A stretch of DNA of 64,000 bases from Magnetospirillum sp. 15-1. GTDB lineage: Bacteria; Pseudomonadota; Alphaproteobacteria; Rhodospirillales; Magnetospirillaceae. Made by a program: the position numbers and the translations under genes. The DNA lies in contig NZ_FXXN01000026.1 of assembly GCF_900184795.1 (NCBI RefSeq), positions 440,064 through 504,063 on the forward strand, read 5' to 3'. The notes under the pieces were generated by a model. The model saw only the letters and a program-made list of their open reading frames with translations. It did no database searches and was not told where the DNA came from. This document shows, piece by piece, positions 8,364 to 17,296 of this stretch. Each line of letters begins with the position of its first letter. Position 1 is the stretch's first letter.

Positions 8364-9170
8364 ATGTCCCGTCCCATCCGCGCAATCCTCGCCGCCCTGC
8401 CGGTCCTGCTGGCCACCCTCGTCCTGACCTCGGGTGCCCTGGCCGGTCATGTGGACGAAGGCCACGCCACCGCCAAGCAGGTGGTGGACAATCCCTACGG
8501 CCTGGACGCGCTGTGGGCCCAGGGCGACTTCGTGTCCAAGGGCACGCTGATCATCCTGGCCCTGATGTCCATGGCGTCCTGGTACATCCTGATCGTCAAG
8601 CTGGTGGAGCAGAGCCGCATGATGCGCCATGCCAAGGCCGCCGCCGCCGGGTTCTGGAAGGCCGCCTCGGTGGCCGACGGCGCCCGCCTGCTGGACGAGA
8701 CCAGCCCGTTCCGCTTCGTCGCCACCTCCGGCATCGAGGCCGCCCAGCACCATGAGGGCTCGCTGACCGAGAAGATCGACCTGCACACCTGGGTGACCAT
8801 GTCCATCCAGCGCGCCGTGGGCGAAATCGTCTCGGAGCTGCAGGGCGGGCTCGCCGTCCTGGCCACCGTCGGCTCCACCGCGCCGTTCGTCGGGCTGTTC
8901 GGCACCGTCTGGGGCATCTACCACGCGCTGACCGCCATCGGCATCGCCGGCCAGGCGGCCATCGACAAGGTGGCCGGCCCGGTGGGCGAGGCGCTGATCA
9001 TGACCGCCTTCGGTCTGGCCGTCGCCGTGCCCGCCGTGTTGGGCTACAACCTGCTGGTCCGGCGCAACAAGCTGGTGGCCGAGAGGGTCCGCGCCTTCGC
9101 CGCCGACCTGCACGCCGTGCTGCTGGCCGGCGCCAACGGCAGCGGCAACGGCCTCAGGGTGGTGCGCTAG
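8364..9170 (+). CDS. exbB: ExbB/TolQ-type proton channel subunit
   Basis: This 268-residue protein has a cleavable-looking N-terminal segment (AALPVLLATLVLTSGALAG), then three membrane helices: one near residue 65 and two in the C-terminal half with the conserved channel stretch TVGSTAPFVGLFGTVWGIYHAL. That is the classic ExbB/TolQ signature. It forms the pentameric proton channel that powers TonB. A strong GGAGG lies seven bases before the ATG. The N-terminal extension with a signal-like segment is a feature of alphaproteobacterial ExbB proteins. It is followed two bases later by exbD. Confidence 0.93.
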   Translation: MSRPIRAILAALPVLLATLVLTSGALAGHVDEGHATAKQVVDNPYGLDALWAQGDFVSKGTLIILALMSMASWYILIVKLVEQSRMMRHAKAAAAGFWKAASVADGARLLDETSPFRFVATSGIEAAQHHEGSLTEKIDLHTWVTMSIQRAVGEIVSELQGGLAVLATVGSTAPFVGLFGTVWGIYHALTAIGIAGQAAIDKVAGPVGEALIMTAFGLAVAVPAVLGYNLLVRRNKLVAERVRAFAADLHAVLLAGANGSGNGLRVVR

Positions 9171-9172
9171 CG

Positions 9173-9604
9173 ATGGCCATCTCCCTCGGCCCGGCCGACG
9201 GCGGCGATGACGACGATCAGGTGATGGCCGCCATCAACACCACGCCCCTGGTGGACGTGATGCTGGTGCTGCTGATCATCTTCCTCATCACCATTCCGGT
9301 GGTGACCCATACGGTGCCGGTGCAGTTGCCCAAGGAAGCCAACCAGCCGACCATCACCCAGCCGGGCAACGTCACCATCGCCGTGGACCACCACGGCACG
9401 GTCTGGTGGAACGAGGAGAGCCTGGCCAGCCGCGCCGAGCTGGCCGCCCGCCTGGACGCCGCCGCCGCCAAGGTACCGCAGCCGGAAGTCCTGATCCGCG
9501 GCGACAAGGACGTGGCCTACGAGCATGTGGGACGGGTGCTGGCCGCCGCGCAGCGGGGCGGCATCACCAAGGTCAGCTTCATCACCGAACCACCGCCGCG
9601 CTGA
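9173..9604 (+). CDS. exbD: ExbD/TolR-type subunit, first copy
   Basis: This 143-residue protein has one N-terminal membrane helix (VDVMLVLLIIFLITIPVV) with the conserved aspartate at its start, preceded by the AAINTTPLVD motif, and a periplasmic domain. It pairs with ExbB to convert proton flow into TonB movement. It begins two bases after exbB and is followed nine bases later by a second exbD of the same length. The two copies differ mostly in their periplasmic parts. Confidence 0.93.
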   Translation: MAISLGPADGGDDDDQVMAAINTTPLVDVMLVLLIIFLITIPVVTHTVPVQLPKEANQPTITQPGNVTIAVDHHGTVWWNEESLASRAELAARLDAAAAKVPQPEVLIRGDKDVAYEHVGRVLAAAQRGGITKVSFITEPPPR

Positions 9605-9613
9605 GGAATTCCC

Positions 9614-10045
9614 ATGGCCTTCAACCTTGGCACCGAGAACGGCTCCGACGACCCCGACGTGATGATCGACATCAACACCACGCCGCTGATCGACGTCATG
9701 CTGGTGCTGCTGATCATGCTGATCATCACCATTCCGCTGCAGACCCATTCGGTGCGCCTCGACATGCCCGACGGGCCGCCGCCGCCCGCCACGGTGCTGC
9801 CCGAAGTGGCGCGCATCGATATCGACCCGCAGGGACTGATCCGCTGGAACGGCGAACCGGTCCCCGACCGCGCCGATCTGGAGGCCCGGCTGCATCAGGC
9901 GGCCACCGCCGCCAACCCGCCGGAAGTCCACGTCCGCCCCGACAAGGCCGTCGCCTACTCCCATGTGGCCGGCGTGATGGCCGCCGCCCAGCATCAGGGC
10001 GTCACCAAGCTGGGGGTGGTGGGAGCGGAACAGTTCCTGGAATAA
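9614..10045 (+). CDS. exbD: ExbD/TolR-type subunit, second copy
   Basis: This 143-residue paralogue of the preceding gene again has the IDINTTPLIDVMLVLLI segment with the key aspartate, a single helix and a periplasmic domain (RIDIDPQGLIRWNGE). GAGGA lies before the ATG. Tandem ExbD genes behind one ExbB are known from other TonB systems, where the two form a mixed dimer or serve different receptors. This gene ends the uptake operon and meets the TauE/SafE gene tail to tail six bases later. Confidence 0.92.
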   Translation: MAFNLGTENGSDDPDVMIDINTTPLIDVMLVLLIMLIITIPLQTHSVRLDMPDGPPPPATVLPEVARIDIDPQGLIRWNGEPVPDRADLEARLHQAATAANPPEVHVRPDKAVAYSHVAGVMAAAQHQGVTKLGVVGAEQFLE

Positions 10046-10051
10046 GCAGCC

Positions 10052-10996
10052 CTATTCCAGGGTAAAGGGATCGGCGGGCGGCAGGACCAGACTGCCGGTC
10101 ATCTGGACGCAGACCGCCAGGACGATCAACGCCAGCAGCAGGCGCAGCTTCTCGCCGCCCAACCGGGCCCCCAGGCGAGAGCCGAACTGCGCCCCCACCG
10201 CGCCGCCGGCCAGCAGAATCAGGGCCAGGGGCAAATCCACCGACTGGGTGGTGATGGCCTGCAGGAAGGTGACGTTGGCGGTGACGAAGATCATCTGAAA
10301 CAGCGAGGTGCCGATCACCACGGCGGTGGGCATGCCCAGGACGTAGATCATCAGCGGCACCAGGATGAAACCGCCGCCCACCCCCATCAGGGCGGCGAGC
10401 AGGCCGCCGAAGGCCCCGACCCCGAGGGGCAGCAGGGCGCTGATGTAAAGGCCGGAGCGGGGAAAGCGGGTGCGGAACGGCAGACCGTGCCAGACATGGT
10501 GGATGTGGCGCTTGCCCGGCGGCTTGCCGGTGGCGCCGGCCCGCATGGACATCAGGGTCTCGATCAGCATCAAGCCCCCCACCAGCCCCAGCAGGCCCAC
10601 ATAGGACAGGCTGATCACCAGATCGATCTGCCCCAGGCGCTTCAGGAGGGCGAACAGCCAGACGCCGACCGCCGAGCCGACGAAGCCGCCGACCAGCAGG
10701 AACACCGCCATCTTGACGTCGACGTTGCGCCGCCGCCAGTGGGCGAACACTCCCGACACCGACGAGCCCAGAACCTGATTGGCCCCGGAAGCCACCGCCA
10801 CCGCCGGAGGGATGCCCAGCATGATCAGCAGCGGAGTCAGCAGGAAGCCGCCACCCACGCCGAAAATACCCGACAGGATTCCGATTCCGCCGCCCACCGC
10901 CAGCAGGCTCAGGATGCCGACCGATTGTTCGGCGATAGGCAGATAGATGTTCGGCAACGATCCGTCTCCGGCTGATGGAGCCGTCATCATACACAT
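10052..10996 (-). CDS. TauE/SafE family sulfite or organosulfonate exporter
   Basis: This 314-residue inner-membrane protein has about eight helices in two related halves, each with the glycine-rich signature [15 protein letters not shown] (about residue 43) and [15 protein letters not shown] (about residue 205). That pair defines TauE/SafE transporters, which move sulfite, sulfoacetate or similar anions. With Soe- and Sox-type genes in the window, sulfite efflux is a fair guess. Three methionines at the N-terminus leave the exact start open. A histidine-containing loop (KRHIHHVWH) joins the halves. Confidence 0.85.
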   Translation of the reverse strand: MCMMTAPSAGDGSLPNIYLPIAEQSVGILSLLAVGGGIGILSGIFGVGGGFLLTPLLIMLGIPPAVAVASGANQVLGSSVSGVFAHWRRRNVDVKMAVFLLVGGFVGSAVGVWLFALLKRLGQIDLVISLSYVGLLGLVGGLMLIETLMSMRAGATGKPPGKRHIHHVWHGLPFRTRFPRSGLYISALLPLGVGAFGGLLAALMGVGGGFILVPLMIYVLGMPTAVVIGTSLFQMIFVTANVTFLQAITTQSVDLPLALILLAGGAVGAQFGSRLGARLGGEKLRLLLALIVLAVCVQMTGSLVLPPADPFTLE

Positions 10997-11113
10997 CGAA
11001 GATGACGTGGAGATTACGGTATCAGGGGAATATTATATTTTTCGCGAGTAACCGGATTTTCCGGTCCCCTCGGCCAAACGGGCAGCTAGACAGCGGCTAC
11101 CCTGGCGGAGCAT

Positions 11114-11130
11114 ATATACCCTCGGTATAT
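11114..11130. promoter_or_regulatory. Inverted repeat upstream of the PAS-MCP-PilZ receptor
   Basis: ATATACC-ctc-GGTATAT lies 25 bases before the ATG at 11155. The 7-base arms are perfect. Its position between the likely promoter and the start fits an operator or a 5-prime leader hairpin. I cannot assign a regulator. Confidence 0.35.
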
Positions 11131-11154
11131 GGGCGATGGAACGGGTCTTTAAAA

Positions 11155-14115
11155 ATGCGTGTGAACGAGCCGATCACCAACCATGAAGTCGAACTTCCCG
11201 AAGGCACCATTCTGGTGTCCAAGACGGACTTGGGCGGCCGGATCACCTTCGTCAACCAGGCCTTCGTCGAGATCAGCGGCTTTTCCGAGGAAGAGCTGAT
11301 CGGCGCCCCCCATAATCTCGTCCGCCATCCGCATATGCCACCGGCGGCCTTCGCCGATCTGTGGACCACCATCAAGGCCGGCAAGCCCTGGGAAGGCATC
11401 GTCAAGAACCGCTCGAAGAACGGCGACCATTACTGGGTGCGGGCCAATGCCACGCCCGAGATGGAGAACGGCCAGATCACCGGCTACATCTCCATCCGCA
11501 CCGCGCCTTCGCGTGCCCAGATCGAGGCCGCCGAGCATCTTTACGAACAGATTCGCGCCGGCAAGGCCCGCAACATCAAGGTCGAGGAAGGCCAGGTGGT
11601 CCGCACCACCGCCGGCGCCCGCCTGGGCCGCGCCCTCAATTCCATCTCGGGTCGCCTCGCCCTGATCATCGTCGGTTTGGTGCTGATGATGGGGGCGGTG
11701 GCCTGGTTCACCCTGGACGGCATGAGTGATTCCAACGATGCGCTGAAGATCGTCTATGAACAGCGGACGGTGCCGGCCGGGCAGTTCGTCGAGATCGTCG
11801 ATCGCATGCGCGAGAATATGCTGCTGACCCAGCAGATGCAGCTCGACCTGATCAACGGGCAGCCCGATTCCATCGCCCGCCGCGCGCTGCGCATCCGCGC
11901 CAATGCCGAGCACATTTCCGCGGTGTGGAGTTCCTATCGCGCCAACCCGCTTTCCGGCGAGGAAGCCGAGTTGGCCGGTGATTTCGAAACCCGGCGCAAG
12001 GACTTCGTCGAGCAGGGCCTGACACCGGCCATCGCCCTGGCGGAAAAGGGGGATGCCGCCGCCCTGGGCCGTCACAACACCACCACCGTTCTGCCGCTGT
12101 TCGAGCAGGTCCATGAGGTGCAGAAAGATCTCATGACCATGCAGTTGCGTCAGGCGGCCGAACTCTACCAGGGAGCCCACAGTGATTTCCTCCATCACAT
12201 GCGCCTGGGTATCGGGACGCTGATCGTCGGAACCGTTTTTGCCACCTTCATGGTCGTATTCCTGATCCGCTACCTGCGCCGTCCCATCGCGACCCTGGAG
12301 CGGCATTTCGACGCCATCGCGCGCGGCGACTTCACCCACGAGATCAAGGTCGAGCCGATACACGAGTTCCAGCGCTCCAACGCCATGCTGCGCGCCATGG
12401 AGGCCAAGCTGGCCTACAGCGTCCAGGAGCGCGTTGAAAACGCCCGCAAGTCGCAGGAAAAGCTGCGTAGCGAGATGCTCAACCTCACCGAACTGCTGGA
12501 AGGCGAGGTGGACACCACGGTGGCGGAGATTTCCACCCAGGCCGAACGCCTGAAGGAAGGGGCCGGCCGCCTGCTGTCCACCGCCGAGGAACTGCGCGAC
12601 AAGTCCGAGACGGTGGCCCGCGCCATCGAGATCACCAGCGGCAACGTCCAGACCGTGGCCGGCGCCACCGAGGAACTGGAAGCGTCATCGCGCGAGATCA
12701 CCGACCGCATCCAACGCAGCTCCGAGCACAGCGAAGCCGCCCGCCGGCGGGTGGACGAGGCCAGCACCAGCGTCGGCACCCTGACCGAGGCGACAGCGCG
12801 CATCGGCGACGTGGTCAGCCTGATCCAGGCCATCGCCGGGCAGACCCGCATGCTGGCCCTGAACGCCACCATCGAGGCGGCGCGCGCCGGAGAGGCCGGC
12901 ATGGGCTTCGCCGTGGTGGCCTCCGAGGTCAAGGGGCTGGCCGAGCAGACCGAGAACGCCATCGGCCGGGTCAACGCCCAGGCCCGCGACATCGAAAGCA
13001 CCACCCAGCAGGCGGTGGCCACCGTCGAGGCGGTGGCCGACACCATCCGCGACATGGAGCAGATCGCCGGCCAGATCGCCGCCTCGGCCGACGAGCAGCG
13101 CGCCGCCACCGGCGAGATCATGAGCAGCGCCGTGCAGGCCGCCGACCACACCCGCGACGTGGCCGAGGCCGCCGCCGACGTGCTGAAGGCCTCGGAGCAG
13201 ACCGGCGTGACGGCCCGCAAGGTCAGCGAACTGTCCATGCTGGTCAATCACGACATCGGGGCGCTGCAGCGGCGCCTCAACGTCATTCTGCGCACCTCCT
13301 ACGGCGGCAACCGCCGCGCCGTCGAGCGTATCCCCGCCTCGCTGGAGTTCACCGCCGATTTCGCCGGTCACACCTTCAGCGGACATACCGGCGACATCTC
13401 GCTGATGGGCGCTCTGCTGGTGGTGGGCAACGCCCCCAAGCTGGAAGGGGAAGAGGGCATCCTCACCTTCCCCGGCGTCGGTGATATTGCCACCAAGGCC
13501 ATCCTGGGCAGCAAGCTCGGCATCCAGTGCCAGTATCTTAAGGTGGGCTCGGACACCAAAAAGCGGCTGGCCGAGGCCATCGAAGCCGCCCAGGCCAAGG
13601 ACACGCCGTTCATCGCCGCCGCCCAGAAGGCCGCCGCCGACGTGGCCCAGGCCTTCGAGCAGGCGATCAGCGCGGGACGCATCAGTCTGGCCGCCCTGTT
13701 CGAAAGCGAATACAGCCCGGTTCCCGACACCGACCCGCAGCAGATGCTGGCCCCCCACACCGATCTCGCCGATCAGGTGGTGCCGGGCATCATCGAGCCG
13801 GTGCTGGCCTCCAATCCGCGCGGCGTGTTTTGCTGCGCCGCCGACCGCAACGGCTATGTCGCCACCCACAACAAAATCTATTCCCAGCCGCAACGCCCCG
13901 GCGAGACGGCGTGGAACACCGCCAATTGCCGCAATCGCCGCATGTTCGACGACCGTACCGGCATCCTGGCGGTCCGCAACATCAAGGAATATCTGGCCCA
14001 GACCTATGCCCGCGACATGGGCGGCGGCAATTTCGTGGTCCTGAAGGAGATCGACTGTCCGATCATCGTGGGCAAACGCCACTGGGGCGCCATCCGCTAC
14101 GGCATCAAGCTGTAA
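11155..14115 (+). CDS. PAS-MCP chemoreceptor with C-terminal PilZ and sensor domains
   Basis: This 986-residue protein has an unusual order. An Aer-like PAS domain occupies about residues 10-125 ([25 protein letters not shown], split here as a PAS core). A helix follows at 165-188, then a periplasmic helical domain to about 350, a second helix at 352-374, HAMP, and an MCP signalling domain whose tip is near 580-602 ([20 protein letters not shown]). A PilZ-like domain comes next near 720-800, with RRAVERIP as the RxxxR motif and DISLMGA as the DxSxxG motif. The last part, about 840-986, resembles a Cache-type ligand domain ([16 protein letters not shown]). The ATG at 11155 is chosen because the PAS domain starts just after it. 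The tail overlaps the convergent kinase gene by 11 bases. Confidence 0.85.
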   Translation: MRVNEPITNHEVELPEGTILVSKTDLGGRITFVNQAFVEISGFSEEELIGAPHNLVRHPHMPPAAFADLWTTIKAGKPWEGIVKNRSKNGDHYWVRANATPEMENGQITGYISIRTAPSRAQIEAAEHLYEQIRAGKARNIKVEEGQVVRTTAGARLGRALNSISGRLALIIVGLVLMMGAVAWFTLDGMSDSNDALKIVYEQRTVPAGQFVEIVDRMRENMLLTQQMQLDLINGQPDSIARRALRIRANAEHISAVWSSYRANPLSGEEAELAGDFETRRKDFVEQGLTPAIALAEKGDAAALGRHNTTTVLPLFEQVHEVQKDLMTMQLRQAAELYQGAHSDFLHHMRLGIGTLIVGTVFATFMVVFLIRYLRRPIATLERHFDAIARGDFTHEIKVEPIHEFQRSNAMLRAMEAKLAYSVQERVENARKSQEKLRSEMLNLTELLEGEVDTTVAEISTQAERLKEGAGRLLSTAEELRDKSETVARAIEITSGNVQTVAGATEELEASSREITDRIQRSSEHSEAARRRVDEASTSVGTLTEATARIGDVVSLIQAIAGQTRMLALNATIEAARAGEAGMGFAVVASEVKGLAEQTENAIGRVNAQARDIESTTQQAVATVEAVADTIRDMEQIAGQIAASADEQRAATGEIMSSAVQAADHTRDVAEAAADVLKASEQTGVTARKVSELSMLVNHDIGALQRRLNVILRTSYGGNRRAVERIPASLEFTADFAGHTFSGHTGDISLMGALLVVGNAPKLEGEEGILTFPGVGDIATKAILGSKLGIQCQYLKVGSDTKKRLAEAIEAAQAKDTPFIAAAQKAAADVAQAFEQAISAGRISLAALFESEYSPVPDTDPQQMLAPHTDLADQVVPGIIEPVLASNPRGVFCCAADRNGYVATHNKIYSQPQRPGETAWNTANCRNRRMFDDRTGILAVRNIKEYLAQTYARDMGGGNFVVLKEIDCPIIVGKRHWGAIRYGIKL

Positions 14116-16009
14116 CCGGTACCGCCAGGGCGAATTCACTGCCGCCGCCATCGCGGGGGCGGCAGGAGACGCGGCCGCCGTGCATCTCGGCGACGGCCTT
14201 CACCAGATGCAGGCCGATGCCGGTGCCGGGTATGCCCGTGGCGTTGGAACCCCGATAATACTTCTCGAAAATCCGCTCGGCTTCAGCGGCGGCGATACCG
14301 GGCCCCCGATCGGCGACCACCAGCTCCAGGTGACCGTCGGCCCCGCGAGCGGTGATTTCCACCGGCTGGCCGGCGGGACCGTAACGGCGGGCGTTGTCGA
14401 TCAGGGCATCCAGGGCGATCCCCAGCAGTTCGGCGTCGGCGATGCAGCGTTCAGGCAGGTCGATGGTGGTGACCTCCATGTCGGCCTGATCGGGGTCGCG
14501 GTTGCGCTCCACCACCCGTTCCAGCAGATCGGCCGGCGCCATGGGCAGCAGGCGCAATGCCAGCGCCATGTCGCGCTCGCCGGCCAGGCAGGCCTCGATC
14601 AGCTTCACCAGACGGCGCACCGCCCGGCGGATGGCGATAAAGCGCTCCGACACCACGGGCCGCACCCGGCCGGGGCTCAGTTCCAATTCCACCACCTGCA
14701 CGGCGCTGTCGATGATGGCCAGCGGCGTCTTGAATTCGTGAGCCACCATGTCGAAGAAGGTGCGCAGACGCTGGCGGGTCAACTGCTCGCCGGCCAGGGC
14801 CAGCTCGGCCCGGAGACGGGCGCGCTGGATGAGATGAAGGCGGTAGGCCAGGGCACCGCACAGCAAAGCCACGTGCAGGATGCTCGCTCCGACATCGATG
14901 CTGCGGCCCAGGTCGGGAGGAATCTGAGCCGTCATCCGGGCGGCCAGTTCGACAATCCAGGCAATCACCACAGGCAGGAAGGCCAGCAGGTAGATGCGGG
15001 TCACCACGTCGCCGCGGCGACGCAACGCCCGCCCCGCCGCCAGGGCCATCCCCACCAGCCCTCCGGCCGCCGACAGAATCTGCACCGGCAGCACGACAAA
15101 GTGAAAAGCCGGGTGCAGCACCAGCAGCAGCCCCAGCAAGATCAGCACTATCCCAGCCAGGAACAGGCGATGCAGGCGAGGCACCGTTCCGCGCAGGTCA
15201 AGGATGCGGTCCCACAGCAGCAGCATTGCCGCCGCGCCTCCCAGCAGGCCGATACCGCTCAGAAGGTAATTTGCGTCACGCCCCGCCCCGGAAAAGATCA
15301 AGGGAGCGATACCGGTATGGACAAGCCCCCGGCACAGGATCGTCGTTACGTAGAGAGTATAGGCCAGCATGGGCCCGTCCCGCAGCCATGCTCCGGACAG
15401 GCCGGAAATCACCGCCAGAACCAGCAGCGTCCCCATATGCAGGCCATAAAGCGCCGATCGCCTCGCCTCGTCGTGGACAAGGGCGGCGGGCCGCCACAGG
15501 GCGGCCTCCTCCAGGCGGATCTTGTGCTGCGACGACAGGCGCAGAAGGATGGTCACCGGCTGGGCCTCGGGCAGGATCAGGCGGGCCACGTGCAGACGCC
15601 CCGCCACCTCGAGGTCCCGGTTGGGGATGCTGCGCCCCAGCCGCGTCTCGGTCAGCCCGGGACCGTAGACCCGGACGTCGTCCATATCCGGCTCACCGAA
15701 GGCGAGAAGCCACTCGGCGGGTTGCCCCGAGGGGCGCATCACCTGAAAGCGGAGCCAGATGGTGCCGGTGGTGATGGCGGGAAAGCCGGGGGAAAAGGGC
15801 TTGTCCGCCACCTCGTCCGCCGCGGCGGAACCGTCGTCGCCGGTATAGGCGGTCAGCCGGCCGGAGAGTGGAAAGGACGCGGCATCCCCCGCCAGAACCA
15901 GAGGCGCTCCCTCGCTTGCTCCGGCCAGTCCGGGCAGCAGCAGGCACAGCACCGCCAGGGCGCGCAAGAGCCACCCGCTCCACCGGCGATCCCCATGCTG
16001 GCGCGTCAT
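14105..16009 (-). CDS. 7TMR-DISM sensor histidine kinase
   Basis: This 634-residue kinase starts at the ATG at 16009, with GGAGAGG just upstream and a signal peptide ([19 protein letters not shown]). The periplasmic domain (about 35-170) with [11 protein letters not shown] and a later beta-sandwich fits 7TMR-DISMED2, usually a carbohydrate or small-ligand sensor. About seven helices follow (185-400), then a HisKA domain with the phosphorylated histidine in [13 protein letters not shown] near residue 425, and an ATPase domain with DNARRYGP (N box), DRGPGIA (G1) and [10 protein letters not shown] (G2). No response regulator gene is adjacent. It converges on the chemoreceptor gene, so the two may share a sensory theme. 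Confidence 0.85.
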   Translation of the reverse strand: MTRQHGDRRWSGWLLRALAVLCLLLPGLAGASEGAPLVLAGDAASFPLSGRLTAYTGDDGSAAADEVADKPFSPGFPAITTGTIWLRFQVMRPSGQPAEWLLAFGEPDMDDVRVYGPGLTETRLGRSIPNRDLEVAGRLHVARLILPEAQPVTILLRLSSQHKIRLEEAALWRPAALVHDEARRSALYGLHMGTLLVLAVISGLSGAWLRDGPMLAYTLYVTTILCRGLVHTGIAPLIFSGAGRDANYLLSGIGLLGGAAAMLLLWDRILDLRGTVPRLHRLFLAGIVLILLGLLLVLHPAFHFVVLPVQILSAAGGLVGMALAAGRALRRRGDVVTRIYLLAFLPVVIAWIVELAARMTAQIPPDLGRSIDVGASILHVALLCGALAYRLHLIQRARLRAELALAGEQLTRQRLRTFFDMVAHEFKTPLAIIDSAVQVVELELSPGRVRPVVSERFIAIRRAVRRLVKLIEACLAGERDMALALRLLPMAPADLLERVVERNRDPDQADMEVTTIDLPERCIADAELLGIALDALIDNARRYGPAGQPVEITARGADGHLELVVADRGPGIAAAEAERIFEKYYRGSNATGIPGTGIGLHLVKAVAEMHGGRVSCRPRDGGGSEFALAVPVTA

Positions 16010-16101
16010 CAAGCCCCTCTCCAGGCCCAAGCCCGGGGAGACCATAACAACATTCGAGAATATTTCGCCACACCCCGTCGCATACCCCCGGCACCCCATA
16101 G

Positions 16102-16131
16102 AAAAAGGGCCCGGAGAAACTCCGGACCCTT
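16102..16131 (-). terminator. Rho-independent terminator after rpsI
   Basis: On the minus strand, a 12-base stem with one mismatch (AAGGGtCCGGAG pairing with CTCCGGgCCCTT, loop TTT) is followed by a run of Ts. It lies about 30 bases past the rpsI stop and fits the end of the rplM-rpsI operon. Confidence 0.85.
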
Positions 16132-16159
16132 GATCTTTTCGGCTTTTGGCCGACCCAGA

Positions 16160-16630
16160 TTAACGCTTGGAGAACTGGGTCGAACGACGGGCCTTGTGCT
16201 TGCCGTACTTCTTGCGCTCGACCACGCGGGGATCGCGGGTGAGGAAGCCGCCGGCCTTCAACGCCGGGCGGTGCGCCGGGTCGAAATAGGTCAGCGCGCG
16301 GCTGATGCCGTGACGCAGAGCGCCGGCCTGACCCGACAGACCACCACCGGTGACGGTGCAGTGCACGTCGAACTGGTTCTCGACGCGGGCAGCCTCGAAC
16401 GGCTGGTTGATGATCATGCGCAGCACCGGGCGGGCGAAGTACACCGGCAGTTCGCGACCGTTGACGATGATCTTGCCGGAACCGGGCTTGATCCACACAC
16501 GGGCAACGGCATTCTTGCGCTTGCCGGTGGCATAGGCGCGGCCCTGGGCGTCAACCTTGCGCTCGTGCACAGGGTGGGCCTGGACCGGCGAGGCGGCCTT
16601 CAGGTCGGCCAAGCTGGAGAGATCGGCCAT
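16160..16630 (-). CDS. rpsI: Small ribosomal subunit protein S9 (uS9)
   Basis: This 156-residue protein ends in the conserved basic tail [11 protein letters not shown], whose last residues reach the P-site tRNA. It contains the family stretches [23 protein letters not shown] and [19 protein letters not shown]. It is encoded 4 bases behind rplM, the near-universal gene order. Its ribosome site AGAGG overlaps the end of rplM, which implies translational coupling. The N-terminal extension of about 25 residues is usual in alphaproteobacteria. Confidence 0.98.
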   Translation of the reverse strand: MADLSSLADLKAASPVQAHPVHERKVDAQGRAYATGKRKNAVARVWIKPGSGKIIVNGRELPVYFARPVLRMIINQPFEAARVENQFDVHCTVTGGGLSGQAGALRHGISRALTYFDPAHRPALKAGGFLTRDPRVVERKKYGKHKARRSTQFSKR

Positions 16631-16634
16631 GGGA

Positions 16635-17093
16635 CTACCTCTTGTTTTTCGGGTTCATGGCCGCAACGTCCACCACCTCGGGCGCCTGCGCCTCGTGCGG
16701 ATGGGCGGGGCCGGCGTAGACGCGCAGGTTCTTCATCTGCTGACGGCCGAGCGGACCACGGGTGATCATGCGCTCCACGGCCTTTTCGATGACCCGCTCG
16801 GGGAAGCGGCCGGACAGCAGCTGACCCATGGTACGGTCCTTGATGCCGCCGGGATGGCCGGTATGCCAGTAGAAGCGCTTGTCGGCGAGCTTGTTGCCGG
16901 TCAGCTTGACCTTCTCGGCATTGACGATAATCACGTTATCGCCCATGTCCACGTGCGGGGTGTAGGTCGGCAGATGCTTGCCGCGCAGGCGCATCGAAAC
17001 GATGCTGGCCAGGCGGCCGAGCACGACGCCGTCCGCGTCGATCACGACCCACTTCTTCTCAACTTCGGACGGTTTGGCGTTAAAGGTCTTCAT
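16635..17093 (-). CDS. rplM: Large ribosomal subunit protein L13 (uL13)
   Basis: This 152-residue L13 begins [20 protein letters not shown] and contains [28 protein letters not shown] and [19 protein letters not shown], all standard for the family. The start is at 17093; the open frame farther upstream is non-coding leader. It is the first gene of the rplM-rpsI operon. In several bacteria L13 represses this operon by binding the leader, and the 190-base upstream gap leaves room for that, though I see no clear target. Confidence 0.98.
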   Translation of the reverse strand: MKTFNAKPSEVEKKWVVIDADGVVLGRLASIVSMRLRGKHLPTYTPHVDMGDNVIIVNAEKVKLTGNKLADKRFYWHTGHPGGIKDRTMGQLLSGRFPERVIEKAVERMITRGPLGRQQMKNLRVYAGPAHPHEAQAPEVVDVAAMNPKNKR

Positions 17094-17296
17094 GGCACCC
17101 ACGGCAAAACCAGTTGGCGTCACCCCGAAAAGCCGGGGCGTCGAGGGCGCGGAGTATGCCACAGCACGCGCCCAAGTCAACACCATTTAAGTCGTGTTAT
17201 TTCAATACGTTAGTAACGAGGTATTAAAATACCGCGCGCAAACTCGGCTCTGCGCCTTGGAAACACCCGCCTTCTGAAGGCTGGTTCCGATCGGCA

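Noticed and set aside
10975..11154. Upstream extension of the chemoreceptor frame to 10975
   Set aside because: The extension overlaps the divergent TauE gene start and promoter, and the PAS domain begins only after 11155.
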